A stretch of 64,000 bases of DNA from Chloroflexota bacterium (lineage in GTDB: Bacteria > Chloroflexota > Dehalococcoidia > Bin125): the NCBI GenBank assembly GCA_003228175.2, contig QGNQ01000009.1:1-64000 (forward strand). Reading direction: 5' to 3'. The position numbers and the translations under genes were made by a program. This document shows, one piece after another, positions 38,231 to 47,335 of the stretch. How positions within the stretch are numbered: the stretch's first letter is position 1; each line of letters starts with the position of its first letter. Below the pieces are notes generated by a model that saw only the letters and a program-made list of their open reading frames with translations, was not told where the DNA came from and made no database searches.

Positions 38231-39688
38231 TCAGCCGCGGTACTGGATGCGCGCGCCGACCTGGTCCTTGTTGAGCCGCTTGTTGAGGTGCAGCCCCTCC
38301 AGGAGGAACTCGACCGCGGCCGCCACATCCGCCGCGTCCTCACCGACCTGCAACGGCTCCAGCGCCTCGCGCAGGCCTTCGACTTGGGTCAGCAGCGCCG
38401 GGTAATCGACCGAGGCCACGCTCTCGCCCACCTCCACCGAGACGCCCTCTTTGAACACGTTCACGACCTCTTCCAGGTCGACCACGTTGAAGCGGCGGTT
38501 GAAGACGGTCGCCACGCCGCCTTGCAGCATCTTCTCCAGGATCTGCTCGTCCTTGCCGTCCTCGACGGTCTCCATCTCCATCTTGCCCTGGATCGCCGGC
38601 ACGATGTGCGGCAGGTCGCTGACCCGTGGCACGACGTGCGTCTCGCCCAGCGTGAGCGCGCGACGGGCCGCATTCGCCAGCAGCGTCTCCAGCCCCGCGA
38701 TCGACGCACGCACTGAGACGCCGGAGCGCTGGCTCACGTCCGGGCTGCGACGCGCCAGCCGCGTGACCTCCGCCACCACCTCCTCCATGTAGCCCGGCAC
38801 ATCCACCCGCAGCCCCTCGATCTCGAGCGGCGCGGCCTCCTGCCGCATGATCGCCATCTCCGTCTCGACCGACTCCGGGTAGTGCGTCCGAATCTGCGCC
38901 CCGTAGCGGTCCTTCAGCGGCGTGATGATCCGGCCGCGGTTCGTGTAGTCCTCCGGGTTGGCGCTAGCGACGATCAGGATGTCCAGCGGCAGCCGCACCC
39001 GGAAGCCGCGGATCTGGACGTCGCGCTCCTCCATGATGTTCAGCAGCCCCACCTGGATCCGCTCCGCCAGGTCCGGCAGCTCGTTGATGCAGAAGATGCC
39101 CCGGTTCGTGCGCGGCACCAGCCCGTAGTGAATCGTCAGCTCATCCGACAGGTAGCGCCCCTCCGCGACCTTGATCGGGTCAACTTCACCGATCAGGTCG
39201 GCGATCGTGATGTCCGGCGTGGCCAGCTTCTCGCCGTAGCGCTCGTCAGCCCCGACCCAGCGAACCGGCGCCGCATCGCCCTGCTCGGCGATCAGCTGCC
39301 GGCCCTGCTCCGAGATCGGATCGAACGGATTCTCCGGGATCTCGGGCCCATCCAGCACGGGCGTCTCCGCGTCGAGCAGGGTTGCCAGCGCACGAATGAT
39401 CCGACTCTTTGCCTGCCCGCGCTCGCCCAGCAAGATCATGTCCTGCCCGGCCAGGATCGCGTTCTGCAGCGCCGGGATCACCGTGTCGTCGTATCCCTCG
39501 ATGCCGGGGAACAGCGGGCCGCCCTGGCGCATCCGCGCCACCAGGTTGCTGCGCATCTCGTCGCGCAAGGGGCGCGGGGTGTAGCCACTGGCGCGCAATG
39601 CGCCCACCGTGTCCGGACGCGATTGCTCTGTGGTCGGAATGGCCACGGGCGGATCCCTTCGAGCGCGCGGGGCGCGCGCCTCGCTCAC
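38231..39688 (-). CDS. MoxR/magnesium-chelatase-like AAA+ ATPase
   Basis: ILLGERGQAKSRIIRAL, GIFCINELPDLAERIQVGLLNIMEERDVQIRGFRVRLPLDILIVASANPEDYTNRGRIITPLKDRYG. Confidence 0.9.
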   Translation of the reverse strand: MSEARAPRARRDPPVAIPTTEQSRPDTVGALRASGYTPRPLRDEMRSNLVARMRQGGPLFPGIEGYDDTVIPALQNAILAGQDMILLGERGQAKSRIIRALATLLDAETPVLDGPEIPENPFDPISEQGRQLIAEQGDAAPVRWVGADERYGEKLATPDITIADLIGEVDPIKVAEGRYLSDELTIHYGLVPRTNRGIFCINELPDLAERIQVGLLNIMEERDVQIRGFRVRLPLDILIVASANPEDYTNRGRIITPLKDRYGAQIRTHYPESVETEMAIMRQEAAPLEIEGLRVDVPGYMEEVVAEVTRLARRSPDVSQRSGVSVRASIAGLETLLANAARRALTLGETHVVPRVSDLPHIVPAIQGKMEMETVEDGKDEQILEKMLQGGVATVFNRRFNVVDLEEVVNVFKEGVSVEVGESVASVDYPALLTQVEGLREALEPLQVGEDAADVAAAVEFLLEGLHLNKRLNKDQVGARIQYRG

Positions 39689-39766
39689 GCCTCCCCGTCG
39701 TCACGGCAATCGGACGAGTCAAAGACACGCCCACGGCAGCGACGGAAGACGCCCGGGGCCGACCGG

Positions 39767-40807
39767 TCAGCCCTTCGGACGGAGGACCCGCAGCGCCTCG
39801 TCACGCGTGAACCGCGGAAGCGCGCGGGGACCCTCGGACGCCCGGAGTATAGCCGCTTCCGCATCATCCTCTGGCGTCCGATTGAAGTGACCAACCTGCG
39901 CCGACGGGTAGCCGGCCGCACCCATCCGCCCCACGAACGCCTCGGCGTCCGCGCCCGCGACCCCTGCCAGCAGGCAGCCGGATGCCAGCAGCCCCCGCCA
40001 ATCGATTCCCATCGCCGCCGCCACCAGCAGGGTCAAGGGATGCGCGATCAGCGCCGATTCCTCCACCTCCAAGCCCAGGCCGGCCGCCTGCGCCATCTCC
40101 CAGGCGGCCGTCGCCACGCCTCCCTCGGTCGGATCGTGCAGCGCGCGCAGTCCCGGCGCCCCCCAGGCCGCGCGGGCCATCGCCACGACGCTGATCCCGG
40201 GCTCCTCCCCCAGCGCCGCCGCCGCCGCAATCTCCCCAGCCGCCACTCCCGCCCGGCCCAGCGCCTCCACGGCCTGCGACGCCAGCAGGGCCGTCCCCTC
40301 GATCGCCGCCGCGCCGATCTGGACCAAAGCGTCCCCCGGCCGAATCGCGGTGGGCGTATAGAGACGGTCGTTCGGGGCCAGCCCCACCATCGTCCCCGCC
40401 ACGACGGGGCGCGTGACGGCGTCGCTGACTTCCGTGTGCCCACCGACGAGCGTCGCGCCGACCGACGCGCAAGCGGCCCCCAGAGACGCGAACGCCGCCT
40501 CGACCTCCGCCTCTGCGACTCCCGGCGGGAACAGCATCGTGGCAAGGAACCAGCTCGGGGCCGCTCCCAAGCAGACGACATCGTTCGCGTTCACATGCAC
40601 CACGGCGGCGCCGGCCCGGCCCGGCAAGGCATCGAACGTGATCGGGTCCGCCGCGAGGACCAGGTAGCTCTCGCCCAGACGGACCGCCGCCGCGTCCCGG
40701 CCAATGCCCGGCCCCAACGCGACGGCCGCTCCGTTCGTCGGCGCATGGCGGAGCAGCGCCTCCAGCAGGGCCGGGTCCAGCTTGCCGCTGCGCACGCCAA
40801 TCCTCAT
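39767..40807 (-). CDS. AIR synthase/HypE-like ATP-binding fold protein
   Basis: GRDAAAVRLGESYLVLAADPITF, VVHVNANDVVCLGAAPSWFLATMLFPPG, LVGGHTEVSDAV, HDPTEGGVATAAWEM. Confidence 0.85.
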   Translation of the reverse strand: MRIGVRSGKLDPALLEALLRHAPTNGAAVALGPGIGRDAAAVRLGESYLVLAADPITFDALPGRAGAAVVHVNANDVVCLGAAPSWFLATMLFPPGVAEAEVEAAFASLGAACASVGATLVGGHTEVSDAVTRPVVAGTMVGLAPNDRLYTPTAIRPGDALVQIGAAAIEGTALLASQAVEALGRAGVAAGEIAAAAALGEEPGISVVAMARAAWGAPGLRALHDPTEGGVATAAWEMAQAAGLGLEVEESALIAHPLTLLVAAAMGIDWRGLLASGCLLAGVAGADAEAFVGRMGAAGYPSAQVGHFNRTPEDDAEAAILRASEGPRALPRFTRDEALRVLRPKG

Positions 40808-40840
40808 CCCCGCCTCGCCGTCCGTCGAACAGCCCTCGAG

Positions 40841-40866
40841 TGGCCCCTCTGAATGGCCCCTCTGAA
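40841..40866. repeat. 13-bp direct repeat TGGCCCCTCTGAA x 2
   Basis: TGGCCCCTCTGAATGGCCCCTCTGAA in the divergent intergenic region. Confidence 0.85.
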
Positions 40867-40894
40867 TCGCAAGGCGCGACTATCCTACGCGGCG

Positions 40895-43438
40895 ATGAGC
40901 CTGCCCCATTCCGCAACCACGCTCCCGGACGCCATCGATCCGGCCCGCTTCGGCGGAGACATCGCGCTGCTGGCGTTGCTCGCGTCCGAACCCACACTGT
41001 GCGTCCCTCCCGGGCTCGCTTTCGACGCCGATGCCCTCTCCGCGCACGGACCGACCTCGCAGGAGTCCACCGCACAGGGATCGTTCGCCGGGGCCTGGGC
41101 GGCGCTGGGCGCGCCTTCGCGCGTCCTCGTGCGATCCCGGCCTGCAGATGCCCCCGCCGGTCCCGATACGCAGCCCGCGCCGGGGACGCGCATCCCCACC
41201 GCCGCCGCCTTCGCCGCGACGATCGCCGACGCCGCCGTCCTGGACGCACCGTTGCTCGTGCTCGCCGATCATCCCCACGAGGTGCGCGGTGTCGCCTACA
41301 GCGAAGACCCGCGCGAGGATCGCAGCGACGAGATCCACATCGATGCCTGGGCCGCAACCACGCCCACCGGCGCACCTGTGCGCTATCGTCGCCCACGGCA
41401 GACCGGCCCGGATGCACCCGACGCAAATACCGCTCGCCACGCGAACAACGAGGGCGGCCACTGGCACACCACCATCGGCGAGGGCGCATTCCCCGTCCTG
41501 CCCAGCCCGGCGCTGGCCTCGATCGCGCGGGCGCTGCGCACGGCCGAGCGCGTCCTGGGCGACGCGATCGCGCTGGAGTGGCGCTGGTCGTCAGACCACG
41601 GCCTCACGATCGTCGGCGTCGAGCCGCAACGCACCCCCATGCCCTGGGCCGTCTACCGCGACTCGCCACAGCCCCACGACGGCTGGAGCCGGGCCAACGC
41701 CGGCGAAGTCCTGGCGGCACCCGTGACGCCGCTGACCTGGGACATGATGAACGAGCCGCTGAACAGCGGCTTCGCCGCCATGTACCCGCCGGGCTGGTCC
41801 CAAGGCCGGCGCTTCTTCGCCCTCTTCAACAGCTACGCCTACTTCAACCTGGGGCTCGTCTACCACCTGGTCGTGGAGCGCATGGGCGGGCCCGCCCGCG
41901 CCATGCTCGACGTGGTGGGTGGCCCCGGCGACCCCCAATCGCTCGGCGTTCCCGATCGCGGCCTGCGCTGGCGGACGATCCTGCGCAGCCTCCCCACCAT
42001 CATCCGCTCGACAGCCAGCCAGGGCGGCCTCCCCAACCGCTGGCTCTGGGAAGAGCGGCAACTCGAAGCCTTGCGTGCCGAGATCACCAGCGTCGATCCG
42101 GCGGGCGTCGACTCCTCAACGATCATGGTCGCACTGGACCACATCTACCAGCGCCAGCTTCCGCACGTGCGCTTCTTCATGGAGGCGCAGGGGGCGGCCT
42201 TCTCCAACTACGCCATGCTGCGCCACATGCTGGACTGGTTCCTCAGCGATCCCGCCTTGGCGAACCGGCTCGTGCAGGGGCTCCCGGAAGTCTCGACAGC
42301 GGCACTCAACTTGCGCCTCTGGCGACTGGGCCAGCGCGCCGCCGCCCAAGCCACGGTCGCCGCGATCGTGCGCGACACGCCCCCCGCCTCCCTGCGCGAC
42401 GCCCTGCGCGCGACGCCCGACGGCGTCTGGCTCGCCAACGCGCTGGACGACTTCCTGCGCGACCACGCGCACCGCGGCGCGGCCGAGCTGGAGCTCATGT
42501 CGCCGCGCTGGGGCGATGACCCCACGCCGGTCCTCACTAGCTTCCGCTCCTACGTCACGAACCCCCGGGCGACCAGCGTGCGCGCCCTGGCCCAACGCCA
42601 GCAGGACGACCGCGAAGCCGCCCAACACGAGCTTGACGTCCGGCTCTCGCAGCGCTGGTGGGAGCGCCTGCTCCCGCTCCGACGGGCCGTCGTGCGCCAC
42701 TACGCGCGCCTGGCGCAGCGCTACGCGCCGCTGCGGGAGAACCCCAAGGCTGCCGTGCTCGCCGTCGCCTACGAAACGCGCAGCCTGGTCCTCGTCGTGG
42801 GCGAACGCCTCACCACAACCGGCGTCTTGGCCGATCCCAACGACGTCTTCTTCCTGGACCGGCGCGAACTCAGCCAGCTCGTCAATGCGGCGGAATCTGA
42901 CGCGGCGGAATCTCACGACCGCGATGCGGACGCCGCCAGCATCGGCCGCTTGCGACGCCGCATCTGGCGTCGGCGGCGCTTCTACCAGCAGGCGCTGGAG
43001 ACCGAGCCCCAGCCCTTCGCGGGCGAGTCGACGGCCCAAACGAACGCAGCCGAGCCCCAGTCGGCCGCCACAGCCGAGAGCGCCCCGCCCGGACCACTCC
43101 CCGGGCTGGCCGCCCCGGCCGGCGTCGCGAAAGGCCTGGGGGCATCCGCCGGCGTCGCGGAGGGCCTGGCGCGCATCCTCAACTCCCCCGCCGACGGGGC
43201 CCGGCTCGGCCCCGGCGAGATCCTCGTCGCCCGCTTCACCGACCCCGGCTGGACCCACCTCTTCCCCATCGCCGGGGCGGTCGTCACCGAGATCGGCGGC
43301 GTCCTCTCCCACGGCGCAATCGTGGCGCGCGAGTACGGGTTGCCCGCCGTCGTCAACGTGCCCGGCGCGACCTCGATCCCGGACGGCGCCCGCATCCGCG
43401 TCGATGGCTCCGCCGGCCGCGTCGAACGGCTGGCCTGA
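40895..43438 (+). CDS. PEP-utilising enzyme mobile-domain protein (PEP synthase/rifampicin phosphotransferase-like)
   Basis: C-terminal GGVLSHGAIVAREYGLPAVVNVPGATSIPDGARIRVDG phosphohistidine domain; degenerate N-terminal ATP-grasp-like remnants. Confidence 0.82.
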   Translation: MSLPHSATTLPDAIDPARFGGDIALLALLASEPTLCVPPGLAFDADALSAHGPTSQESTAQGSFAGAWAALGAPSRVLVRSRPADAPAGPDTQPAPGTRIPTAAAFAATIADAAVLDAPLLVLADHPHEVRGVAYSEDPREDRSDEIHIDAWAATTPTGAPVRYRRPRQTGPDAPDANTARHANNEGGHWHTTIGEGAFPVLPSPALASIARALRTAERVLGDAIALEWRWSSDHGLTIVGVEPQRTPMPWAVYRDSPQPHDGWSRANAGEVLAAPVTPLTWDMMNEPLNSGFAAMYPPGWSQGRRFFALFNSYAYFNLGLVYHLVVERMGGPARAMLDVVGGPGDPQSLGVPDRGLRWRTILRSLPTIIRSTASQGGLPNRWLWEERQLEALRAEITSVDPAGVDSSTIMVALDHIYQRQLPHVRFFMEAQGAAFSNYAMLRHMLDWFLSDPALANRLVQGLPEVSTAALNLRLWRLGQRAAAQATVAAIVRDTPPASLRDALRATPDGVWLANALDDFLRDHAHRGAAELELMSPRWGDDPTPVLTSFRSYVTNPRATSVRALAQRQQDDREAAQHELDVRLSQRWWERLLPLRRAVVRHYARLAQRYAPLRENPKAAVLAVAYETRSLVLVVGERLTTTGVLADPNDVFFLDRRELSQLVNAAESDAAESHDRDADAASIGRLRRRIWRRRRFYQQALETEPQPFAGESTAQTNAAEPQSAATAESAPPGPLPGLAAPAGVAKGLGASAGVAEGLARILNSPADGARLGPGEILVARFTDPGWTHLFPIAGAVVTEIGGVLSHGAIVAREYGLPAVVNVPGATSIPDGARIRVDGSAGRVERLA

Positions 43439-43555
43439 CCCGGCCCTGCCGGGCCGATGCCGCTTTACAGGATTCGTACGCGCCGCTCACGCCGCCTTGA
43501 CACCCCCGCTGCACACTGACATCTGTCGCCCCTGTCCCCAGCCCGCCCATTACAC

Positions 43556-43600
43556 GGCGGTCCCGACCGCGGCGGTCCCGACAGGGGTGGTCCCGACGGG
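43556..43600. repeat. Imperfect 15-bp x 3 tandem repeat, intergenic
   Basis: GGCGGTCCCGACCGC / GGCGGTCCCGACAGG / GGTGGTCCCGACGGG. Confidence 0.8.
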
Positions 43601-43767
43601 GGTGGCCCAGCCGCTCCCCATGTGGGCAGCCCATCTAGGCACGAGGCCGCGGTGGTGCTCGATAGACTGGAACACACGGCGTCTGCCGCCCAGCCGGCCT
43701 GCCCTGGCCCGCTGGGCGCGGACCCGCCACGTATTGGCATGCCATGCGGGGGCAAGGGAGTGACTCG

Positions 43768-44445
43768 ATGAAAACCGTCCTCGTCGTCGACGACGAAGCC
43801 AACATCCGCGAGCTGGCGACGCTCTACCTCGAAAAGGAGGGCTACGGCGTCCAAACCGCCGCCGACGGCGCCGCCGCCCTCGAAGCCGTGCGCGTTCACG
43901 AGCCCGACCTGATCGTGCTCGACGTGATGATGCCGGAGATGGACGGTCTCGAAGTCTGCCGCACGATCCGGCGCGGCTCCGACGTGCCCATCCTCATGCT
44001 CACCGCCCGCGCCGACGACATCGACAAGATCGTCGGCCTAGAGCTCGGCGCCGACGACTACATGGGCAAGCCCTTCAACCCGCGCGAGCTCGCCGCCCGC
44101 GTCAAGGCCATCCTGCGCCGCGCCGAGGGCGGCAGCGGCCCCGCTCGCAGCACCGTCTCCGTAGGCCCCCTGTCCATCGACTGGCAGCGCCGTGAGGCCA
44201 GTATCGGCGAGGAACAGCTCACCCTCCGCACCAAGGAGTTCGATCTGCTCCGCGCCCTCGCCGAACACGAGGGCGTCGTGCTCACGCGTGATCAACTGCT
44301 GGAGCGCGTCTGGGGCTACGACTACTTCGGCGAGACCCGCACCGTCGATGTCCACGTCACTCAGGTGCGGCGCAAGATCGGCGAACGCGGCGTCGCCATC
44401 CAGACCGTCCGCGGAGTCGGTTACAAGCTGGTCGCGACCGGCTGA
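43768..44445 (+). CDS. OmpR-family response regulator
   Basis: KTVLVVDDEANIRELATLYLEKEGY, LDVMMPEMDGLEVCR, GADDYMGKPFNPRELAARVKAILRR, winged-helix C-terminus. Confidence 0.95.
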   Translation: MKTVLVVDDEANIRELATLYLEKEGYGVQTAADGAAALEAVRVHEPDLIVLDVMMPEMDGLEVCRTIRRGSDVPILMLTARADDIDKIVGLELGADDYMGKPFNPRELAARVKAILRRAEGGSGPARSTVSVGPLSIDWQRREASIGEEQLTLRTKEFDLLRALAEHEGVVLTRDQLLERVWGYDYFGETRTVDVHVTQVRRKIGERGVAIQTVRGVGYKLVATG

Positions 44446-44504
44446 TGCGTCGTCCCGCCGCCCAGCGCCAGGATTCCTAACGTGCGCATCGCAGGCACAA
44501 CACG

Positions 44505-45953
44505 ATGAGGGGTGGCAGCCTGGGGCTGCGGATCTACGGCGGCTTCGGCGTCGTCATCGTGCTCACGCTGGGCGTGGCCGGGATCGTCTTCTTCTCCTTG
44601 CTCGGCGGCTATCGCGCTGAGCTGGACCGCAACTCCCTGCAGACCATCGCCGACCAGGTCCTGTTCGGCGTCGAGCAGTTCCGCCAGCGCAACGTCACCG
44701 CCGTGCAGCTTGGCGCCTACCTGCAGACGCAATCCAGCGAGACCGGCGCACTCGTCTTCTTCCTCGACGGGGATGGCCGCGTCCAACGCGACCTCTCGCC
44801 CGCCGCCGAGTACGAAGACCTGCAACTCCCCGTCAAGCTCAGCGACGCACGCGTCCGGCCCAACATCTGGATCCCCGGCGATGTCGAAGTCAACGGCGAC
44901 GAGCTCCCGTTCGTGGCCCGGCTCGTGCTCGTCGATCAGCGCGACAACGGCGTCTTCGTCGCCATCGCCCTGCCGGACGCCGAGAACTCCGATGTTGTCA
45001 GTGACCTCGTCCCACGACTCCTGATCAGCGGGCTCGCCGGCCTCGGCGTGGCGCTGCTCGTCGGTCTCGTCATCACCCGCTCGATCTATAACCCCCTGCG
45101 CCGCATCACCGGCGCCGTCCACGCCGTCGGCAGCGGTCGCTACGACACGCGCGTCCCGGAAGAGGGCCCGGAGGAGACCCGCGAGCTGGGCCGCGCCCTC
45201 AACCGCATGGCCGAGCAGGTGCAGGAGAACGAGCAAACGCTGCAGGACTTCATGGCCGACGTCAGCCATGAACTGCGCACGCCCCTGACCTCAATCCGCG
45301 GCTTCACCCAGGCCCTGCTCGATGGCACCGTCCGGGACGAGGAACAACGCCAGCACTCCGCCCAGGTGATCGATGATGAGGCCCGTCGCATGCTGCGCCT
45401 CGTCAACGACCTGCTGGACTTGGCCCGCATGCAGGCCGGCGAATTCCGCCTGCAACGCGAACCCATCGCCCCCACGGAGCTGCTGGAACACATCGTCGAG
45501 GTCTTCGCGCCGCGCGCGGAAGAGGCGGGCATCGCCCTGCGCACGGAGGTGCAGGGCACGCTGCCGCCCGTCTCCATGGACTTCGACCGCATGGTCCAGG
45601 TGCTCAACAACCTCGTCGCCAACGCCATCCAGTACACCCGCCAGGGCTCCGTCACCCTTGACGCCCGGATCGACAGCGCCAACGTCGGTAGCAACCAGCT
45701 CGGGGGCGACCAGCTCGTCATCACGATCGCCGACACCGGCGATGGCATCCCGCCCAACGAACTCGCCTTCCTGTTCGAGCGCTTCTACCGCGGCGACAGC
45801 ACGGCCCGCCGTCGCGGCACCGGCCTGGGCCTCGCGATCACCCGCGAGATCGCCCGTGCCCACGGCGGCGATGTGGACGTGCACACCGTTGTCGGCGAAG
45901 GCACCAGCTTCCGCATCGCCATCCCCGTCGCGCCCGCCTCGGAGCCCGCGTAG
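44505..45953 (+). CDS. HAMP-containing sensor histidine kinase
   Basis: MADVSHELRTPLTSIRGFTQAL H-box, VNNLVANAIQYT N-box, ADTGDGIPPNELAFLFERFYRGD, GTGLGLAI. Confidence 0.95.
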   Translation: MRGGSLGLRIYGGFGVVIVLTLGVAGIVFFSLLGGYRAELDRNSLQTIADQVLFGVEQFRQRNVTAVQLGAYLQTQSSETGALVFFLDGDGRVQRDLSPAAEYEDLQLPVKLSDARVRPNIWIPGDVEVNGDELPFVARLVLVDQRDNGVFVAIALPDAENSDVVSDLVPRLLISGLAGLGVALLVGLVITRSIYNPLRRITGAVHAVGSGRYDTRVPEEGPEETRELGRALNRMAEQVQENEQTLQDFMADVSHELRTPLTSIRGFTQALLDGTVRDEEQRQHSAQVIDDEARRMLRLVNDLLDLARMQAGEFRLQREPIAPTELLEHIVEVFAPRAEEAGIALRTEVQGTLPPVSMDFDRMVQVLNNLVANAIQYTRQGSVTLDARIDSANVGSNQLGGDQLVITIADTGDGIPPNELAFLFERFYRGDSTARRRGTGLGLAITREIARAHGGDVDVHTVVGEGTSFRIAIPVAPASEPA

Positions 45954-45960
45954 CCCATGG

Positions 45961-46050
45961 GCTCACCCCCCGGCGTCTCGCCGGGCTCGAGGTGCCCCCC
46001 CGGCGTCTCGCCGGGCTCGAGCTGCCCCCCCGGCGTCTCGCCGGGCTGGA
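45961..46050. repeat. 30-bp x 3 tandem repeat, each with perfect CCCGGCG-TCT-CGCCGGG hairpin
   Basis: CGGCGTCTCGCCGGGCT recurring at exactly 30-nt period (45971, 46001, 46031). Confidence 0.95.
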
Positions 46051-46099
46051 GATGAAGCCGGAGTGGCCCGCCGGCTGAGCGCTGGTTAGGCTCGCCGGG

Positions 46100-47104
46100 A
46101 TGAGCGATCCCCTCTCGCCCTACGTCGACGTTGGCGTCGCACGCACGCGGCAATGGCTGCGCGACGATCGCGGCGTCCGCAGCGAACTCCGCGACCTGCA
46201 AGCCGTCGATGGCATCACCGTGGCCTCGCTCGCCCTCTCCGACCCCGGCGCCGGCAGCGACGCCCTCAGCCGCCGGGCGGCGCTCGCCGTCGTGCCCCTC
46301 TTCGCCCCCCCGGAAGAGACCCCCCCTCAAGAAACCCCCGACGACGAAACGAACACGCGCAGCGAGGCGCTGACGCAGGCCTTGTCGGATCAAGACGGGC
46401 TCGTCCTCTGGACGCCGCCCGGCGCAACGCTACCGCCACCCAGCAACGACGCCGCCCTCCGCCAGATCCGCGATGCGGCGGCCGCGCTGGCCCCCGGCCA
46501 CAGCGGTGAGGTCGCCTTCCCCGTCACGCTCGCGATCCGCAAGGTCGGCGACGAGGGCTCGTACCTCAGCGTGCAGGGCGGCCTCTCCCCCCATTGGGCG
46601 CGATTCACCAATCAGGTCTTCGGGCAGTTCCAGCTCGATAGCAACGCCATCCATCGCCTGCCCGCGGACCCGGCCAAAGTCACCCAACTCGTCGACTTCC
46701 TGGTCCTCATCGCCAACGGCGTGCGTACGACCGGCCATACCGCCGACGCGCCCGCCGAGGACCACTGGAGTCTGCAGCGACTCGACGGGATCAGCGGCGT
46801 CCGCATCATCGCCGCCGCCCCGGCCTCAGAGCCGGAGGCCGGCACGCCCGTGCGCAAGGCGCTGCGAACTGGCACCCGCGCCGCCCTGCGCGCCCTCGCC
46901 CGGGCCGACACTTCCCTGCGGCTGCTGACCTATGTGGGGATCTTCCGCTCGATCGAGGAGGAGACGGCGTCCATCGCCCTGCGCGGCCTGGACCCCACGA
47001 CCTTCGCCCAGCTCGACGCGATCTGCTTGGTCGCGGACGCGCAACTGCGCGTGCTCTTTGGGCCAGCGCCCCAATCCGGGCTGGGCGACTCGCAGCCGCG
47101 CTGA
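46100..47104 (+). CDS. Hypothetical protein
   Basis: Long ORF with coding-like composition; no recognised family. Confidence 0.65.
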   Translation: MSDPLSPYVDVGVARTRQWLRDDRGVRSELRDLQAVDGITVASLALSDPGAGSDALSRRAALAVVPLFAPPEETPPQETPDDETNTRSEALTQALSDQDGLVLWTPPGATLPPPSNDAALRQIRDAAAALAPGHSGEVAFPVTLAIRKVGDEGSYLSVQGGLSPHWARFTNQVFGQFQLDSNAIHRLPADPAKVTQLVDFLVLIANGVRTTGHTADAPAEDHWSLQRLDGISGVRIIAAAPASEPEAGTPVRKALRTGTRAALRALARADTSLRLLTYVGIFRSIEEETASIALRGLDPTTFAQLDAICLVADAQLRVLFGPAPQSGLGDSQPR

Positions 47105-47137
47105 GCGGGATCGACGGAACGGAGGAGGCGGAGGAGG

Positions 47138-47335
47138 CTAGCGGTCCGGCTTCAGCACGGAGCGCCGCCGCCGCCGCGCCGCGCGGCGTTCCGCCTGGCG
47201 CTGCTTCTCGCGATTCGAGATGAAGTGCCGGCGTCGGCGCGCCTCCTGCAGGACCCCGTCGCGCTGGACCATTTTGTTGAAGCGACGCAGGAGGCCTTCG
47301 CCATCCTCGCCGTCCTTGCGCGTCACCTGCAGCAC
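47138..47335 (-). CDS. rpsU: 30S ribosomal protein bS21
   Basis: GLLRRFNKMVQRDGVLQEARRRRHFISNREKQRQ. Confidence 0.88.
   Translation of the reverse strand: MLQVTRKDGEDGEGLLRRFNKMVQRDGVLQEARRRRHFISNREKQRQAERRAARRRRRSVLKPDR

Noticed and set aside
41919-43763. 614-aa plus-strand ORF overlapping the PEP enzyme
   Set aside because: Out-of-frame shadow; the 40895-43438 frame carries the recognisable phosphohistidine domain
45961-46050. CRISPR array
   Set aside because: Units are contiguous 30-mers with no spacers and only three copies; a tandem repeat, not CRISPR
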